From: Microglena sp. YARC
Taxonomy: Eukaryota > Chlorophyta > Chlorophyceae > Chlamydomonadales > Chlamydomonadaceae
Assembly (NCBI GenBank): GCA_022414725.1
Contig: CM039463.1
Span: 79,662,914-79,726,913, forward strand
Length of the DNA: 64,000 nt
Reading direction: 5' to 3'
Under the pieces are notes generated by a model. That model was not told where the DNA came from. It ran no database searches and was given only the letters and a program-made list of their open reading frames with translations. The position numbers and the translations under genes were made by a program. Of the stretch, positions 10,690 to 21,600 are shown in pieces (position 1 is the first letter of the stretch; the number at the start of each line of letters is the position of its first letter).

Positions 10690-10765
10690 CATAGGGATTG
10701 GAACTCCGAACCTTCTGCCTGATTTCAACGAACTTTACCATTGAGCCAATCGTCGCAACGGGAGA
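10690..10765 (-). other. tRNA-like pol III head (possible SINE)
   Basis: On the minus strand TGGCTCAATGG (10738-10748) fits a tRNA A box and AGTTCCAATCC (10695-10705) approximates a B box at the right spacing. A full cloverleaf is not convincing, so this is more likely a tRNA-derived repeat or relic than a tRNA gene. Confidence 0.3.
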
Positions 10766-11556
10766 TCCCCGCAGCAAAATTATCTGTCAAAATTATCTGT
10801 CTTGATTTGTTTGCCTCCAATAAAGAAACCTCCCTTCACGACATCACGACACCCTCTCCCACTCACCCACACACCCACACCACACCCACCACACCTCCCA
10901 CCCACCCACCTCCACCCACTCACTCACCCACCCACCCACACCTCACTATACCACACCCAGCACCCCACTCACCCACCCATCTGTATCTATAGCTCCCGCC
11001 ACATACGGAATGGACAGGATTAAACTCAGAACACTCCATGGAATGCTGGTCGGCTTCGAAAAATACCACACAATGGAACGCCTGCCTGACTCCATGTGGG
11101 AAAACATACAAAGCCGCATGTGCAAGGACGCCACTTGTTGTCCATGTTCTGCCATGTTCACACCCATCGACTTGCTTCCACGAGCAGACATTGTTATAGT
11201 ACGACTTATACCGTCATACGTCGTACCTAGAGTGGCAAAGGACGCCCCGGTCTGAGTCCCTGCTGGATTCTGTACCGCTTGCCCGAATGTGGCGAAGCCA
11301 CCCGTCGCTGCTTGAACTACTGCCGCAGCACTGATTGTACTGCTGCCATCTCTTTCATAGTCCAAGCTTGCTTGCTAGTATCTTCTCCTCTGTAAGCGAG
11401 TATGAGCCTGCAGTCCCTGCTTCCACGGGCAGACATGCCTGCCCAAACATCCCAAATTACCTATTCTGAACCTGCCCTAACTTGCACATTGTGGGGCGAC
11501 AACTTAGCTTGTGCACAGTGCTACAAAATAGTATACAACAGCCTGCTTTCACCTGA

Positions 11557-11637
11557 ACTTGAACTTGAACTTGGTTGCATAGCTCCAGCCAGCAATTCTG
11601 CTGCTCGCCGTCTTCGGCAGTAAAAACATTATTACCA
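11557..11637 (+). repeat. Dispersed repeat family D, copy 2
   Basis: Same unit as at 9886-9962, including GCCAGCAATTCTGCTGCTCG and CGTCTTCGGCAGTAAAAAC. The two plus-strand copies are about 85% alike by eye. Confidence 0.7.
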
Positions 11638-12539
11638 CGAAAATGTGAACTCGAACAAATCACCTTTTTCATTTTTTTTCTTTTCATTTTCCATTTCCGT
11701 TTTTTTATTCTTGTCCAGGAATCTCGTTCTTTTCTATTCTTTATTCTCTTCTTCTAAACGAAAAAACAGTAAAAAAATAACCTATTCATACCTGGGCAAG
11801 TAAATGTAAGGAGCTATCATACCTATAAAAAAAGACTTGATCCAGTCTCTTCATACATTCATGGATGAACAAAGGAAGCTTCCACCTGAAAACGCATGTC
11901 AATCCATCAGCGTACATGCCTGCATGACGCTCATGCGCCAAGACCCAGACAAGTACGACATTGTGAACGGCCAGTCGGATACTAATCATGTTCTCTTCTC
12001 ATTCAACTTGAGAGGTTGAGACGAAGACAGCGTCTCACTGAACATAATATATATTTGCTGAACATTATAAGATTCAAGGTTTTGATAGGCTTACATGGAT
12101 GAGATGCTACTTAAGTAGTATCCCTGTGGCCGACGGTAGGCCAGGGTAGGTTATGCCTCATAGCATACCGGGCGGGGCTGGTACGTAGCCATAGCTGGCG
12201 CTGGCCTATGAACCCGGCAGGTAGTCACCCTGCCGGTCACGCAGCTCCTTTTAACACGCTATACTACGGCTATATGCCGTAGCATAACACATTATGCAAA
12301 CAATCCAAACAGAAGATGCTACTTGTGCCGCTTGCAAAATTGTTCAGCATCCACGCAAGGCGAAGCCTTTCTCTCAGACTATTATAAGCCGTTTGAACAG
12401 GTAAACATACATGACGCGCTTTTCACATAAATACATACATACATACATATACATGGTGACTTTCACCAGCTGCGGCGTACGGGAGGGTCCCCTTAACATC
12501 ACGCCCCTCTAGGAGTATTTTTTACAATGCTTGTATGTA

Positions 12540-12740
12540 TGTTGTTACAGTCCAGGGGTAGCCAAATAGGAGAAAGGGACTTGCCCAACCATGGTATCAG
12601 GAGGGATAAAAACAAAAAAAAACTGATGAAATGAACCCCAAACAATCGTTTTACCGACGGGGGCCCTGAGCTCGAGCTACAGTGATAATTTAATTTTGCG
12701 ATTACATTCGCATGTTTTAATAAAATGTATTTTATTAAAT
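12540..12740 (+). repeat. Dispersed repeat family E, copy 1
   Basis: Begins GTTACAGTCCAGGGGTAGCC after a TATG-type microsatellite and continues through GGGACTTGCCCAACC, a CAAACAATCGTTTTACCGAC segment and a GCTACAGTGATAATTTAATT end. Matching copies: 40213-40380 (+) and 57117-57236 (-); partial ones at 12983-13040 and 42970-43000. Confidence 0.75.
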
Positions 12741-12814
12741 TAATCTTTTTTCTATTTGCATCTTCTGAATACGCAACGGCCACCCCAAAATCTGTGTATC
12801 GCGCTTTTTAAAGC

Positions 12815-12895
12815 TGTGAAAGGAATTTCACCCCAGGAGGTGGGTCTCCCGACACAAACCAGCGACACGGAGGATTCAGTTCGAAAGTCGTTACC
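12815..12895 (+). repeat. Dispersed repeat family F, copy 1
   Basis: About 80 bp with TTTCACCCCAGGAGGTGGGT, a CAAACCAGCGACACGGAGGA segment and TTCAGTTCGAA. Inverted copies lie at 17457-17555 and 60776-60856. Confidence 0.7.
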
Positions 12896-13079
12896 ACTCC
12901 AACAAAATAGTAGGCGCACTTAGGGTTGGCGGAAGATACTGACCCTCTGCCTGTCTGAGATGCAAGACAAAGAGTTTTGAACAACTCCAGGGGCAGCCAA
13001 ATAGGCTCAAGGGATACGCCCAACACCGAATAATCAAGAGTAACTCTCAATGAGGGGTCCATGAGTCTGTGGGTCTATT

Positions 13080-13110
<31 letters not shown>

Positions 13111-13143
13111 TCTTCAAAACGTTATTCTCTTAGGAGCAATAAA

Positions 13144-14850
13144 CTGGTCCAGGCCCAAATCCACTGCCAACATCTTTCACGGCATTGGGGTGGTAGCATG
13201 TTTTGGTTTAGCAATATATTGCTGTTAGCGATAAAACCCATCACTATCGAGCTTAGCATAGGGATGAAAGCGATTTAAGCGATGCAGCTAGATCTGGCCA
13301 GGCCAGGAAGCCCAGCGAGGGATTTGACCTGGCCTGGAATCTGACCTGGCCTGTAAATGGAGAGTTCAAACCACTACCGTTGTAGCTTGCCCTGGCTGCC
13401 TCATACGGATCCACTGCTGCCCTCTTTCCGCCCCATTTTGCTCTACCTGTCCAGGCCCAAGTCCACTGCCACCATCTTCACGGCAATGGGGTGGTAGCTG
13501 ACCTTGGCTGCCTCATACATATCCACTGCTGCCCTTTTTCCGCCCCATCTTGCGCTACTTGTCTAGGCCCAACTTCGCTGCCACCATCTTCACGGCAATG
13601 GGTGGTAGCTGGCCTTGGCTGCCTCATACATATCCACTGCTGCCCTCTTTCCGCCCCATCTTGCGCTACTTGTCTAGGCCCAAGTCCGCTGCCACCATCT
13701 TCACGGCAATGGGGTGGTAGCTGGCCTTGGCTGCCTCATACATATCCACTGCTGCCCTTTTTCCGCCCCATCTTGCGCTACTTGTCTAGGCCCAACTTCG
13801 CTGCCACCATCTTCACGGCAATGGGGTGGTAGCTGGCCTTGGCTGCCTCATACATATCCACTGCTGCCCTCTTTCCGCCCCATCTTGCGCTACTTGTCTA
13901 GGCCCAAGTCCGCTGCCACCATCTTCACGGCAATGGGGTGGTAGCTGGCCTTGGCTGCCTTATACATATCCACTGCTGCCCTTTTTCCGCCCCATCTTGC
14001 GCTACTTGTCTAGGCCCAAGTCCGCTGCCACCATCTTCACGGCAATGGGTGGTAGCTGGCCTTGGCTGCCTCATACATATCCACTGCTGCCCTCTTTCCG
14101 CCCCATCTTGCGCTACTTTTCTAGGCCCAAGTCCGCTGCCACCATCTTCACGGCAATGGGGTGGTAGCTGGCCTTGGCTGCCTCATACATATCCACTGCT
14201 GCCCTTTTTCCGCCCCATCTTGCGCTACTTGTCTAGGCCCAACTTCGCTGCCACCATCTTCACGGCAATGGGGTGGTAGCTGGCCTTGGCTGCCTCATAC
14301 ATATCCACTGCTGCCCTCTTTCCGCCCCATCTTGCGCTACTTGTCTAGGCCCAAGTCCGCTGCCACCATCTTCACGGCAATGGGGTGGAAGCTGGCCTTG
14401 GCTGCCTCATACATATCCACTGCTGCCCTTTTTCCGCCCCATCTTGCGCTACTTGTCTAGGCCCAAGTTCGCTGCCACCATCTTCACGGCAATGGGGTGG
14501 TAGCTGGCCTTGGCTGCCTCATACATATCCACTGCTGCCCTCTTTCCGCCCCCATCTTGCGCTACTTGTCTAGGCCCAAGTCCGCTGCCACCATCTTCAC
14601 GGCAATGGGGTGGTAGCTGGCCTTGGCTGCCTCATACATATCCACTGCTGCCCTCTTTCCGCCCCATCTTGCGCTACTTGTCTAGGCCCAAGTCCGCTGC
14701 CACCATCTTCACGGCAATGGGGTGGTAGCTGGCCTTGGCTGCCTCATACATATCCACTGCTGCCCTCTTTCCGCCCCATCTTGCGCTACTTGTCTAGGCC
14801 CAAGTCCGCTGCCACCATCTTCACGGCAATGGGGTGGTAGCTGGCCTTGG
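13144..14850 (-). repeat. 112-bp tandem array derived from the 3' end of the aminopeptidase gene
   Basis: Thirteen units of 111-112 bp are recognisable by a recurring TCTTCACGGCAATGGGGTGG phrase between about 13467 and 14840, plus a decayed copy at 13144-13198 and a partial one at 13384-13440. On the minus strand each unit repeats the last ~36 codons of the neighbouring M1 aminopeptidase, including YEAAKASYHPIAVKMVAADL and its TAG stop. The gene-proximal unit is the real C-terminus; the others follow in the 3' flank. Units differ by alternating variants (AACTTCGC with CTTTTTCC versus AAGTCCGC with CTCTTTCC), giving a dimeric higher-order pattern in the middle of the array. Distal copies are the most diverged. 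Confidence 0.93.
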
Positions 14851-16825
14851 CTGCCTCATACGTATCCACTGCTGCCTTCTTTCCCATCTTGCTCTTCATG
14901 AGCGCGCGGTAGATAGAGCGCAAGAACTTCATTCTACCTTGCTTGGTGACTAGGTCTATGGCATGAGGTAGCACCTCCTCGTCTTCCGCAGGGATAGCCA
15001 ACCTGTAGAACGCACACCTTATTTCAGCGTTTTGGTAGGAGTACAGGTTGTACATCTTGGCCAGGCACTTGGTGGTAGTGGCATGCATGGGGGTGAGGGA
15101 CCTGTACTCCAGCAGCTTGTCCAAGAAAGTGACCAGCTGCTCAGATGACCAGCCCTCCACATCCTTGGACGAGGCCCTCTTGGGTCCGAACTCTGCTCCC
15201 AACCCCATCACATCGCAGGTGTGCCACTGCTTAGCTAGCTCGTAGGCAGCTTGGGCAAGGGAGGTGTCATAGGTGTTGGTCGCTGGCGGCATGCCCGTGG
15301 AATAGAACCAGCTGTCGAAGTCAACCTTCTGAGCCTCCGGCACATCCTTGAAGTACTGCAGGAAGAAGGCCTTGAAGTCATCGGAGGTGAGCGACTTGAA
15401 CTTGAAATTGTTGAGGTAGGCTTTGAAAAACGGCTCAAAGACCTCTGCCCCACCCACGCACTGTTCAAGGTAGTAGAGGAAGTAGAAGCCTTTCTCATAG
15501 GGCACCTTACTGAACACGTCATCAGGGTCAATGCCAGCTGACAGGTCAGGGACAAGGCGTGTGTAGGGGTGATCTTCTCCAAATCTCTTCACATCTTCCG
15601 CAAGAAAGATGGCGCCGTTTGCCGCATGGTACTGCAGAGTGGCAGGCCCATGCAGTCGGCCCAAGATCTTGCGCTCAAGGAAGACTGTGAAGCCCTCGTT
15701 GAGCCAGAAGTGCTCCCAGGTCGCGTTGGTCACGAGATTGCCACACCAGGAGTGTGCGATCTCATGTGCTACCACATTGGTCAGAGAGCGGTCACCAGCA
15801 AGAAGCGTGGGGGTGACAAAGGTGAGGCAAGGGTTCTCCATCCCTCCATAGGGGAAGGAAGGGGGCAGCAGCAGTAAGTCATAGCGCCCCCACACATACT
15901 CTCCAGCTATGGCCTCGCCTGCATCCAAGAACTTAGCCGTTTCAGCAAATTCATATGCGCCCGCCTCAACCATGCTTGGCTCACTCCACACCCGGGACCG
16001 AGGGGACAACTCCCGGCACTCTAGGTCACCCACAGCTAGAGCCAACAGGTAGGGGGGGATGGGCACGCTCTGGGTGAAGGCAAAGGTACGTGTATCGCCG
16101 GAAGGAGTGATGTCACACAAGTGGGGTACATCTTTCTCTCCCTCCACCGGCACAGCACTCATGAGCGCAGTCAGCTCCTTAGGAACACGCACCACCGCCT
16201 CGTAGGTGGTCTTAGCACCAGGGGTATCTTGGCAGGGCACTAGAGAGCGGGCATGGATGGCCTGGCACTGAGTGAAGAGGTAGGGGGCCTTGCCCCCCGC
16301 TGTTTGAGAGGGCTCCAAAAATTGCATTGCGGTGCATGTGGTTGCGGTGGTGAATCGAACGCCCACACTCAGTTTCTGTCCCACAGTGAGGCCTGAGGGG
16401 AGGGGGATCTGCAGGGGGGTGCCCAGGACTGGATTGGCTTCACCAAAGGCGTGAGACAGAGGGCCATGCTTTCCACCATCCCCCTCTACCACATGGAACA
16501 CGCCATGGATGGTGAGATCGCGGGTGTCTACCACTAACTCACTAGCTCCATCCTCCTCAACAACAGCGTCCAGCTTGGCGTATCCCTCGATGATCTTCTT
16601 TGTGAAGTCAACATCAAGCTCATACACAGAGTGTGTCACCCTGACTGACTTGAAATTAGAGAGGGAGGAGTGGTCTACCTTGGCACTGGCCATGCTGGTG
16701 GTGGGTCGAACACCTTTAGCAGATCGTCTGGGGGTGGCTTGGCTTGGCAAGGTCGTCAAAAATCGAGATCTGAGCAAGCAGGTGGATGAGAATGCAGCAG
16801 CGGAGGATTTCAAGCGAGGAAGCAT
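14786..16825 (-). CDS. LTA4H: Leukotriene A4 hydrolase-type M1 aminopeptidase
   Basis: A single 679-codon exon. The M1 zinc aminopeptidase signature is complete: the exopeptidase loop GGMEN at about residues 327-331, HEIAHSWCGN with the HExxH zinc ligands at about 354-358, and WLNEGFT supplying the third ligand Glu at about 377. The C-terminal helical domain (FDSWFYSTGMPP onward) is the LTA4H type. DPDDVFSKVPYEKG (about 433-446) aligns with the human region holding Asp375, Tyr378 and Tyr383; the Asp and last Tyr are kept, the middle Tyr is Phe. Such enzymes cleave N-terminal residues from peptides; epoxide hydrolase activity is family-dependent. The first ~45 residues are rich in Ser, Arg and Thr with almost no acidic residues, suggesting an organelle transit peptide; the Met at residue 45 could start a cytosolic form. 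The stop falls in the first unit of a tandem array. Confidence 0.95.
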   Translation of the reverse strand: MLPRLKSSAAAFSSTCLLRSRFLTTLPSQATPRRSAKGVRPTTSMASAKVDHSSLSNFKSVRVTHSVYELDVDFTKKIIEGYAKLDAVVEEDGASELVVDTRDLTIHGVFHVVEGDGGKHGPLSHAFGEANPVLGTPLQIPLPSGLTVGQKLSVGVRFTTATTCTAMQFLEPSQTAGGKAPYLFTQCQAIHARSLVPCQDTPGAKTTYEAVVRVPKELTALMSAVPVEGEKDVPHLCDITPSGDTRTFAFTQSVPIPPYLLALAVGDLECRELSPRSRVWSEPSMVEAGAYEFAETAKFLDAGEAIAGEYVWGRYDLLLLPPSFPYGGMENPCLTFVTPTLLAGDRSLTNVVAHEIAHSWCGNLVTNATWEHFWLNEGFTVFLERKILGRLHGPATLQYHAANGAIFLAEDVKRFGEDHPYTRLVPDLSAGIDPDDVFSKVPYEKGFYFLYYLEQCVGGAEVFEPFFKAYLNNFKFKSLTSDDFKAFFLQYFKDVPEAQKVDFDSWFYSTGMPPATNTYDTSLAQAAYELAKQWHTCDVMGLGAEFGPKRASSKDVEGWSSEQLVTFLDKLLEYRSLTPMHATTTKCLAKMYNLYSYQNAEIRCAFYRLAIPAEDEEVLPHAIDLVTKQGRMKFLRSIYRALMKSKMGKKAAVDTYEAAKASYHPIAVKMVAADLGLDK

Positions 16826-17138
16826 GAGGCCATCTGCTTCTCGGAATTTCCGAGGGAGAGTGGTGGTAGAGCCGTGCGCGTGCGTACTGCCTGGTGGGGG
16901 GGCGGAGACCCCGGGCGGAGACGGGGGCCGGAGAGGGGTCGCAAGATACCCGTTTCTGGAATGGACAAATCAAATGCTTTAAAGTTTAAACATGTTCATC
17001 AATTACTCTGTTTATCAATGCTTGGATGAAGATATTGGATTTCCATTGTTATTTGTTGTAAGATTGCTAAAGATTTGAATGTGAATGTTCCTGCCGGAGA
17101 CGGCAAGCAGCCTGGAAGGCTGGGGCCAAGTACGGTAA

Positions 17139-17236
17139 CCAAGTTGGTGGTTGACCCCAGTGCAAGCAAACGCGTCCCCCCCCCCCCCCCCCCACCCCGC
17201 GCCCCGCCCCAACCTCACGCCTCGTAATTAGGCGTG
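17139..17236 (-). repeat. Dispersed repeat family G
   Basis: GTTGGCCCCAGTGCAAGC-like sequence, a C-rich centre and CAACCTCACGCCTCgTAA. A same-orientation copy is at 59527-59610, inverted copies at 26994-27065 and 32508-32575, and a partial one at 39885-39945. Confidence 0.65.
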
Positions 17237-17697
17237 CTATTTACGTATTTCAACCAAGTTTAAGTTCAAGAGACTTACAGGGGACAGGAAAACTAAGCTG
17301 GCTAGATTTGCATGGTCAGTGAGCCATTCTGCACCTCGCTACATTGCAAGCTGGCTGCAGCTGCATTAAGGCTTCAGCATTTTATTGGGCGAACACTGGC
17401 CTGTAAGTAACAAATTGACAATGCCATGTAGCGCTATTTCGGCTAGGATAGATGTGATCACATCAGTTGCCACCATTCGAACTGAATCCTCCATGTCGCT
17501 GGTTAGTGTCGGAAGACCCACCTCCTAGGGTGAAAATCCTTTCACAACTAAAAAAATAATAAAAAAAAGTTGCAACTCATGTTTAATCGTTCAGATAAGA
17601 GGAGGAAAATAGGAATAGGAAAAAGGGAAAGGAAAAAAAGAAAAAAGCTGGAAAAGGGAAAGAAAAAGTGTTTTGTTCGCATTTACATTTCCCTGCT

Positions 17698-18402
17698 TTT
17701 TCTACTGGCGAAGACGATGAGTAGCCAAATTTCTGGCTAGCTAGCTGGAGCTATAAATACGGTATGCCGGCGAAAAACCAGAAGTTCCACGGAATCTCAT
17801 ACAACAGACAAAGACAGTTGAGGCTTTTGATACATACCGGTATATCCCGTGTCATGTGCATTGAGTAAACAACCGCTTGGTGTACTGGTCTCCTAAGAAT
17901 CGTTAGCATGAATGCAATGTTTTTTACTGCCGATGACGGCGAGCAGCCGATTGCTGGCTGAAGCTATGTAACAAAGTTTAAGTTACCATGCAATGGACTA
18001 ATGGAGGACCTGAGGTCAAGAGCAAGTTTGATACGTTAATACAGCATTCTCATCACACATATCTCTGTAGATGCTACTAACCGCCTGAAGACTCGGCCTT
18101 TTCAGGCGTTAGTATTATCCACATGGTAAGACAATTATCGACGTAATCTGTTGAGAATATATACCGGTATGGCGGTATCCAAGGATTCTGCCGGTATCTA
18201 TAAACTTCTAAACAAACACTTCTTTCATAAATTCTTGTAGATGAAGATGGTAATGAACTCTCCATTGTTTGAAGGGTGGTAATACCTGATTACATATTTC
18301 ATTTTTTCGCATTTAAATTTTCCTGGTAATATTTGTTTTGCTACCGAAGATGGCGAGCAGCCAAATTGCTGGCTGACCAAGTGCAAGCTCAAGTTACATA
18401 TT
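17698..18402 (-). repeat. Dispersed repeat family D, three inverted copies
   Basis: Inverted copies at about 17698-17760, 17920-17992 and 18331-18402, each with a stretch like GCCGATGACGGCGAGCAGCC followed by a CTGGCTG segment and a purine-rich AAGTTTAAGTT end. A weaker match is at 17085-17120. Confidence 0.6.
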
Positions 18403-19090
18403 TCAATAAGTGTGATGGAAAGCGTAAACTAATTGATCAAGTCGTCCTCTGCCGAGTCCTTGCTGGAATAAGATTTATCGGAATTTAAAGGAATTACTGG
18501 GATGACATTTAGGGAATACTACAAGCACCAGACGTTCCCCTACCTTACAGCACGTTTCCCACCTGTACGATATTGGTGTAACAACTATAATTGTCTGGGT
18601 GGAAAACGTGTTGCAAGGCAAGGGAACATCTGGTTCTTGAAGTAGTCGATGACGACACAATGCTTTCTCACTTCACAACTCTGTGAGACAACATGCAGGC
18701 AGGTTGCTGGCAAGAGAAGGCGATTGCAAAGTGCAGCTGACAAAATGCTGTAGAAGGCGGCATGATGATCTGCCACGAATGCCTTTTCAACCTTCCTTCA
18801 ACTGCACACTCCCCAGCATTTTTGTGTGTGTGCGACCGGTCACACATTGTGCAACCCCCGCGCGACCCTATGGTGTGCGAGTTTACGGCGAAATGGGCCC
18901 TTGGTCGCCACAAAGTGCGACCGCAAGTGAGTGATTTGTGCGCTGGGTCGCACCTGGGTCGAACAGGCCCAGCCCAGGTAGCTAGCTAGAGTCCCCAGCA
19001 CCCCCCAAACCCACACCAACCTACACATGCAACACAACGTTGTTTAGTAGTGCATTGTATTAGGCACACTTCTACCTAGGACCTATCTAG

Positions 19091-19384
19091 TAGGGACCCG
19101 CATATCATGTGATGTTGACCAGAGGTGATAATCATGTCATAGGATATCATACAAATTGCAACATATGCTATTGTATATGAATGGTAACTTTAGCCTAGTC
19201 AGACAGCCGGCATCATATTGCATATGATATTATATTGCGTAAAATATGATTTTGCGTATGATATTATATTGCATATCATATCATATTGCACATAATATCA
19301 TATTGCACATGATATCATATTGCACATGATATCATATTGCATATGATATTATATGATGGCATGATATCATATTGCTATTCCCTA
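19091..19384. mobile_element. hAT-like MITE (family C), copy 1
   Basis: Starts TAGGGACCCGCATATCAT and ends ATTGCTATTCCCTA, an imperfect terminal inverted repeat. Flanking 8-mers CTATCTAG and CTACCCAG match at 6 of 8 positions, a decayed 8-bp target duplication. The interior shares ACAAATTGCA and GGTAACTTTAGCCTAGTCAG with two other copies and is expanded by repeats of ATATCATATTGCACATG. An 8-bp duplication and TAGGG end fit the hAT superfamily; no transposase is encoded. Confidence 0.75.
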
Positions 19385-19841
19385 CTACCCAGTGATCAGG
19401 GGAAGACTGTGCCACTACGACTGTCTTGGCCCACATGACCAGGCCAGTCCAAACTCTCCTTTCGACTTTACTCAATTGGACGATTTGGGAATCAAGATGT
19501 ACTGGATGGGACGGGACACTGGCAGTACACACCGCTGTCCTGCGATGGCACTTTTGCCCAGCCCCGTCTTTGCCCTTACAGCTGCTAGCGAGTTTCCGCT
19601 CGCTGGTCTCCATTCCTTCCTTCCGAAGCCGATTACGTATTAAACACAAGAGCCCCTTTCAGTGACATACAATGGTCTAGTGGTAGAATGGTACAATGGT
19701 CTAGTGCCACTTTCACATTTGATTTGCACGACCAATCCTGATGAACTTTAACAGATTCGATTGTAGCAGCAGAAGTAAGTAACAGCAACAACAACACAAG
19801 TAATCGTTTACCATTATCAGTAGAGACAGCCTCTTTCAGTG

Positions 19842-19914
19842 ATGCAATGGTCTAGAGGTAGACCAGATCGCTTAAGGATGAGAGTCGGGGGTTCGACTCC
19901 CCCTTCGGTTGCTC
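19842..19914 (+). other. tRNA-derived sequence with pol III A and B boxes
   Basis: TGGTCTAGAGG (19848-19858) fits the tRNA A box and GGTTCGACTCC (19890-19900) is a perfect B box within a 5-bp T stem (GGGGG/CCCCC). The acceptor and anticodon stems do not pair, so it is not a working tRNA; it is more likely a SINE head or tRNA pseudogene. A further A-box fragment (ATGGTCTAGTGGTAGAATGG) occurs at 19672-19691. Confidence 0.5.
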
Positions 19915-20050
19915 TTGGCATTGCAGGTCGTTGTCAGCCGCGATGGTAGCTTGTCCAGTTGAGGTAGAAGACCGCTCCCTACCCGCGGGCTCCCTTAACA
20001 CCACACCCCACCAGGCGTTATCATTACCTTTTATAAAACACAAGGTGGAT

Positions 20051-20124
20051 GTTGAACTATACAGGCTGCGAGTGCTTGCATCTTGCAAGATGTCTAAAAG
20101 CACTCGCAGCCTGTTTAGTTCAAC
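20051..20124. other. Long near-perfect hairpin
   Basis: Arms 20051-20077 and 20098-20124 are inverted copies of a 27-base sequence beginning GTTGAACTA and ending GCGAGTGCTT with one mismatch, around a 20-base loop that itself contains the palindrome CATCTTGCAAGATG. The stem would be far more stable than background. No flanking terminal repeats or target duplication are seen. Confidence 0.8.
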
Positions 20125-20339
20125 GATAATGCATATCCGGAGAGGGGAAACGATGATAACCCAGCGGTCCCAACCAGTGCCACAGCGGGTCTTAACTATG
20201 GTGGCCACTTAGTACTTACCAAGGTTCCACACCCGACCTGCGTCCAAGGGGATTCAATACCCCCCCCACCCCCACTCTCGGGATGTACGTTATTGTTGAA
20301 TCCTACCTCTGAAGACCAAGCGCAATTCGATATCTTGCA

Positions 20340-21260
20340 TCCAAGCTAAACGCCAGCTACGTACATGTTGTACTGTAAGCTACATGCCAGCTGGGTGAAT
20401 CTTATACTGTATCCAATCCACACGACTACTGCGTACATGTACTGTATTTACGCTACATGCCACCTGGGTGAATCTTATACTGCATCCAATCCACATGACT
20501 ACTACGTACATTTTGTACTGTAGTTAAGCTACATGCCAGATGGGTGAATCTTGTACTGCATCCAATCCACATGACTGCTACGTACATCTTGTACCGTATC
20601 TAAACTACATGCCAGCTGGGTGAATCTTGCACTGTATCCAATACACATGACTGATACATATATTTTGTACCGCACTCAAGCTACATGCCAGCTGGGTGAA
20701 TCTTGTACTTCATCCAATCCACATGACTGCTACGTTCAATATGCACCGCACTCAAGCTACATAAAATGCCAGCCACAAGTACCTTGTGCTCAAGCTACAT
20801 GAAATGCTACCTACAAGTACCTTGTGCTCAAGCTACATGAAATGCCAGCTACAAGTACCTTGTGCTCAAGCTACATGAAATGCCAGCTACAAGTACCTTG
20901 TGCTCAAGCTACATGAAAGATCCACATGTCTTGTATTCCAGGTACATGCCGGCTACATAGACCTTGCACCCAAGCTACATCCCAGCTACATGCCCGCTAC
21001 ATAGACCTTGCACCCAAGCTACATCCCAGCTACATGCCCGCTACATAGACCTTGCACCCAAGCTACATCCCAGCTACATGCCCGCTACATAGATCTTGCG
21101 CCCAAGCTACATGCCCGCTACATAGATCTTGCGCCCAAGCTACATGAAAGCTACATGCCCCAGCCAGCCACCTATAGGTTGTTGATCCAGCCAGCCACCT
21201 AGAATGGTTGTTGCTGAACCAGCCAGCCACCCAGATGCACCAGCCAGCCACCTAGAAGTT
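20340..21260. repeat. Nested tandem arrays (95-, 43-, 45- and 30-bp units)
   Basis: Successive arrays built on GCTACATGCCAGCTGGGTGA (about 95-bp period, 20380-20710), CAAGCTACATGAAATGCCAG (20750-20930), a unit with CTACATGCCCGCTACATAGA (20940-21140) and CCAGCCAGCCACCTAGAA (21165-21260). Adjacent arrays share the CTACATG core, so one seems to have seeded the next. Confidence 0.8.
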
Positions 21261-21389
21261 GTTGATCCAGGTGATGTCTGCTTCACATGGACGCGGGTCA
21301 AAGTGTGCATACGCCACACCCTCAAAGTTGTAGATGCGCTCTCGGATTCCAGGTGGAGGGGGGTGCCTGCATTTATGTATGTATGCCAC

Positions 21390-21600
21390 TTGAATGTTTG
21401 TATGTATGTATGTATGTATGTATGTATGTATGTATGTATGTATGTATGTATGTATGTATTTATGTATGCATTTATGTATGTATGTATGTCACTTTAATGT
21501 ATGTATGTGTGTATGTATGCATTTATGCATTCATGCATGTATGTATGTCACTTTAATGTATGTGTGTATATGTATGTATGTATGCATGCATGTACTAGTA
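21390..21600. repeat. TATG microsatellite
   Basis: (GTAT)n with interruptions. It produces long artificial open frames of Cys, Met, Tyr and Val on the plus strand. Confidence 0.95.

Larger units (their letters stand above)
8600..13140. other. Region without recognisable genes
   Basis: Short open frames exist on both strands (for example 9620-9910 +, 10946-11365 -) but none shows a known motif, splice structure or family match I can support. The stretch contains a 45-base poly(C) run, a (CCCA)n-rich tract at 10850-10980, two copies of a dispersed 80-bp repeat, two further dispersed families near 12540-13040, and a tRNA-like sequence at about 10695-10760. Confidence 0.6.

Noticed and set aside
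13491..14840. Many overlapping open frames of 60-113 codons on the plus strand in the 112-bp array
   Set aside because: They are antisense shadows of copies of the aminopeptidase C-terminal coding segment.
19842..19914. Functional tRNA gene
   Set aside because: A and B boxes are good but acceptor and anticodon stems do not pair.
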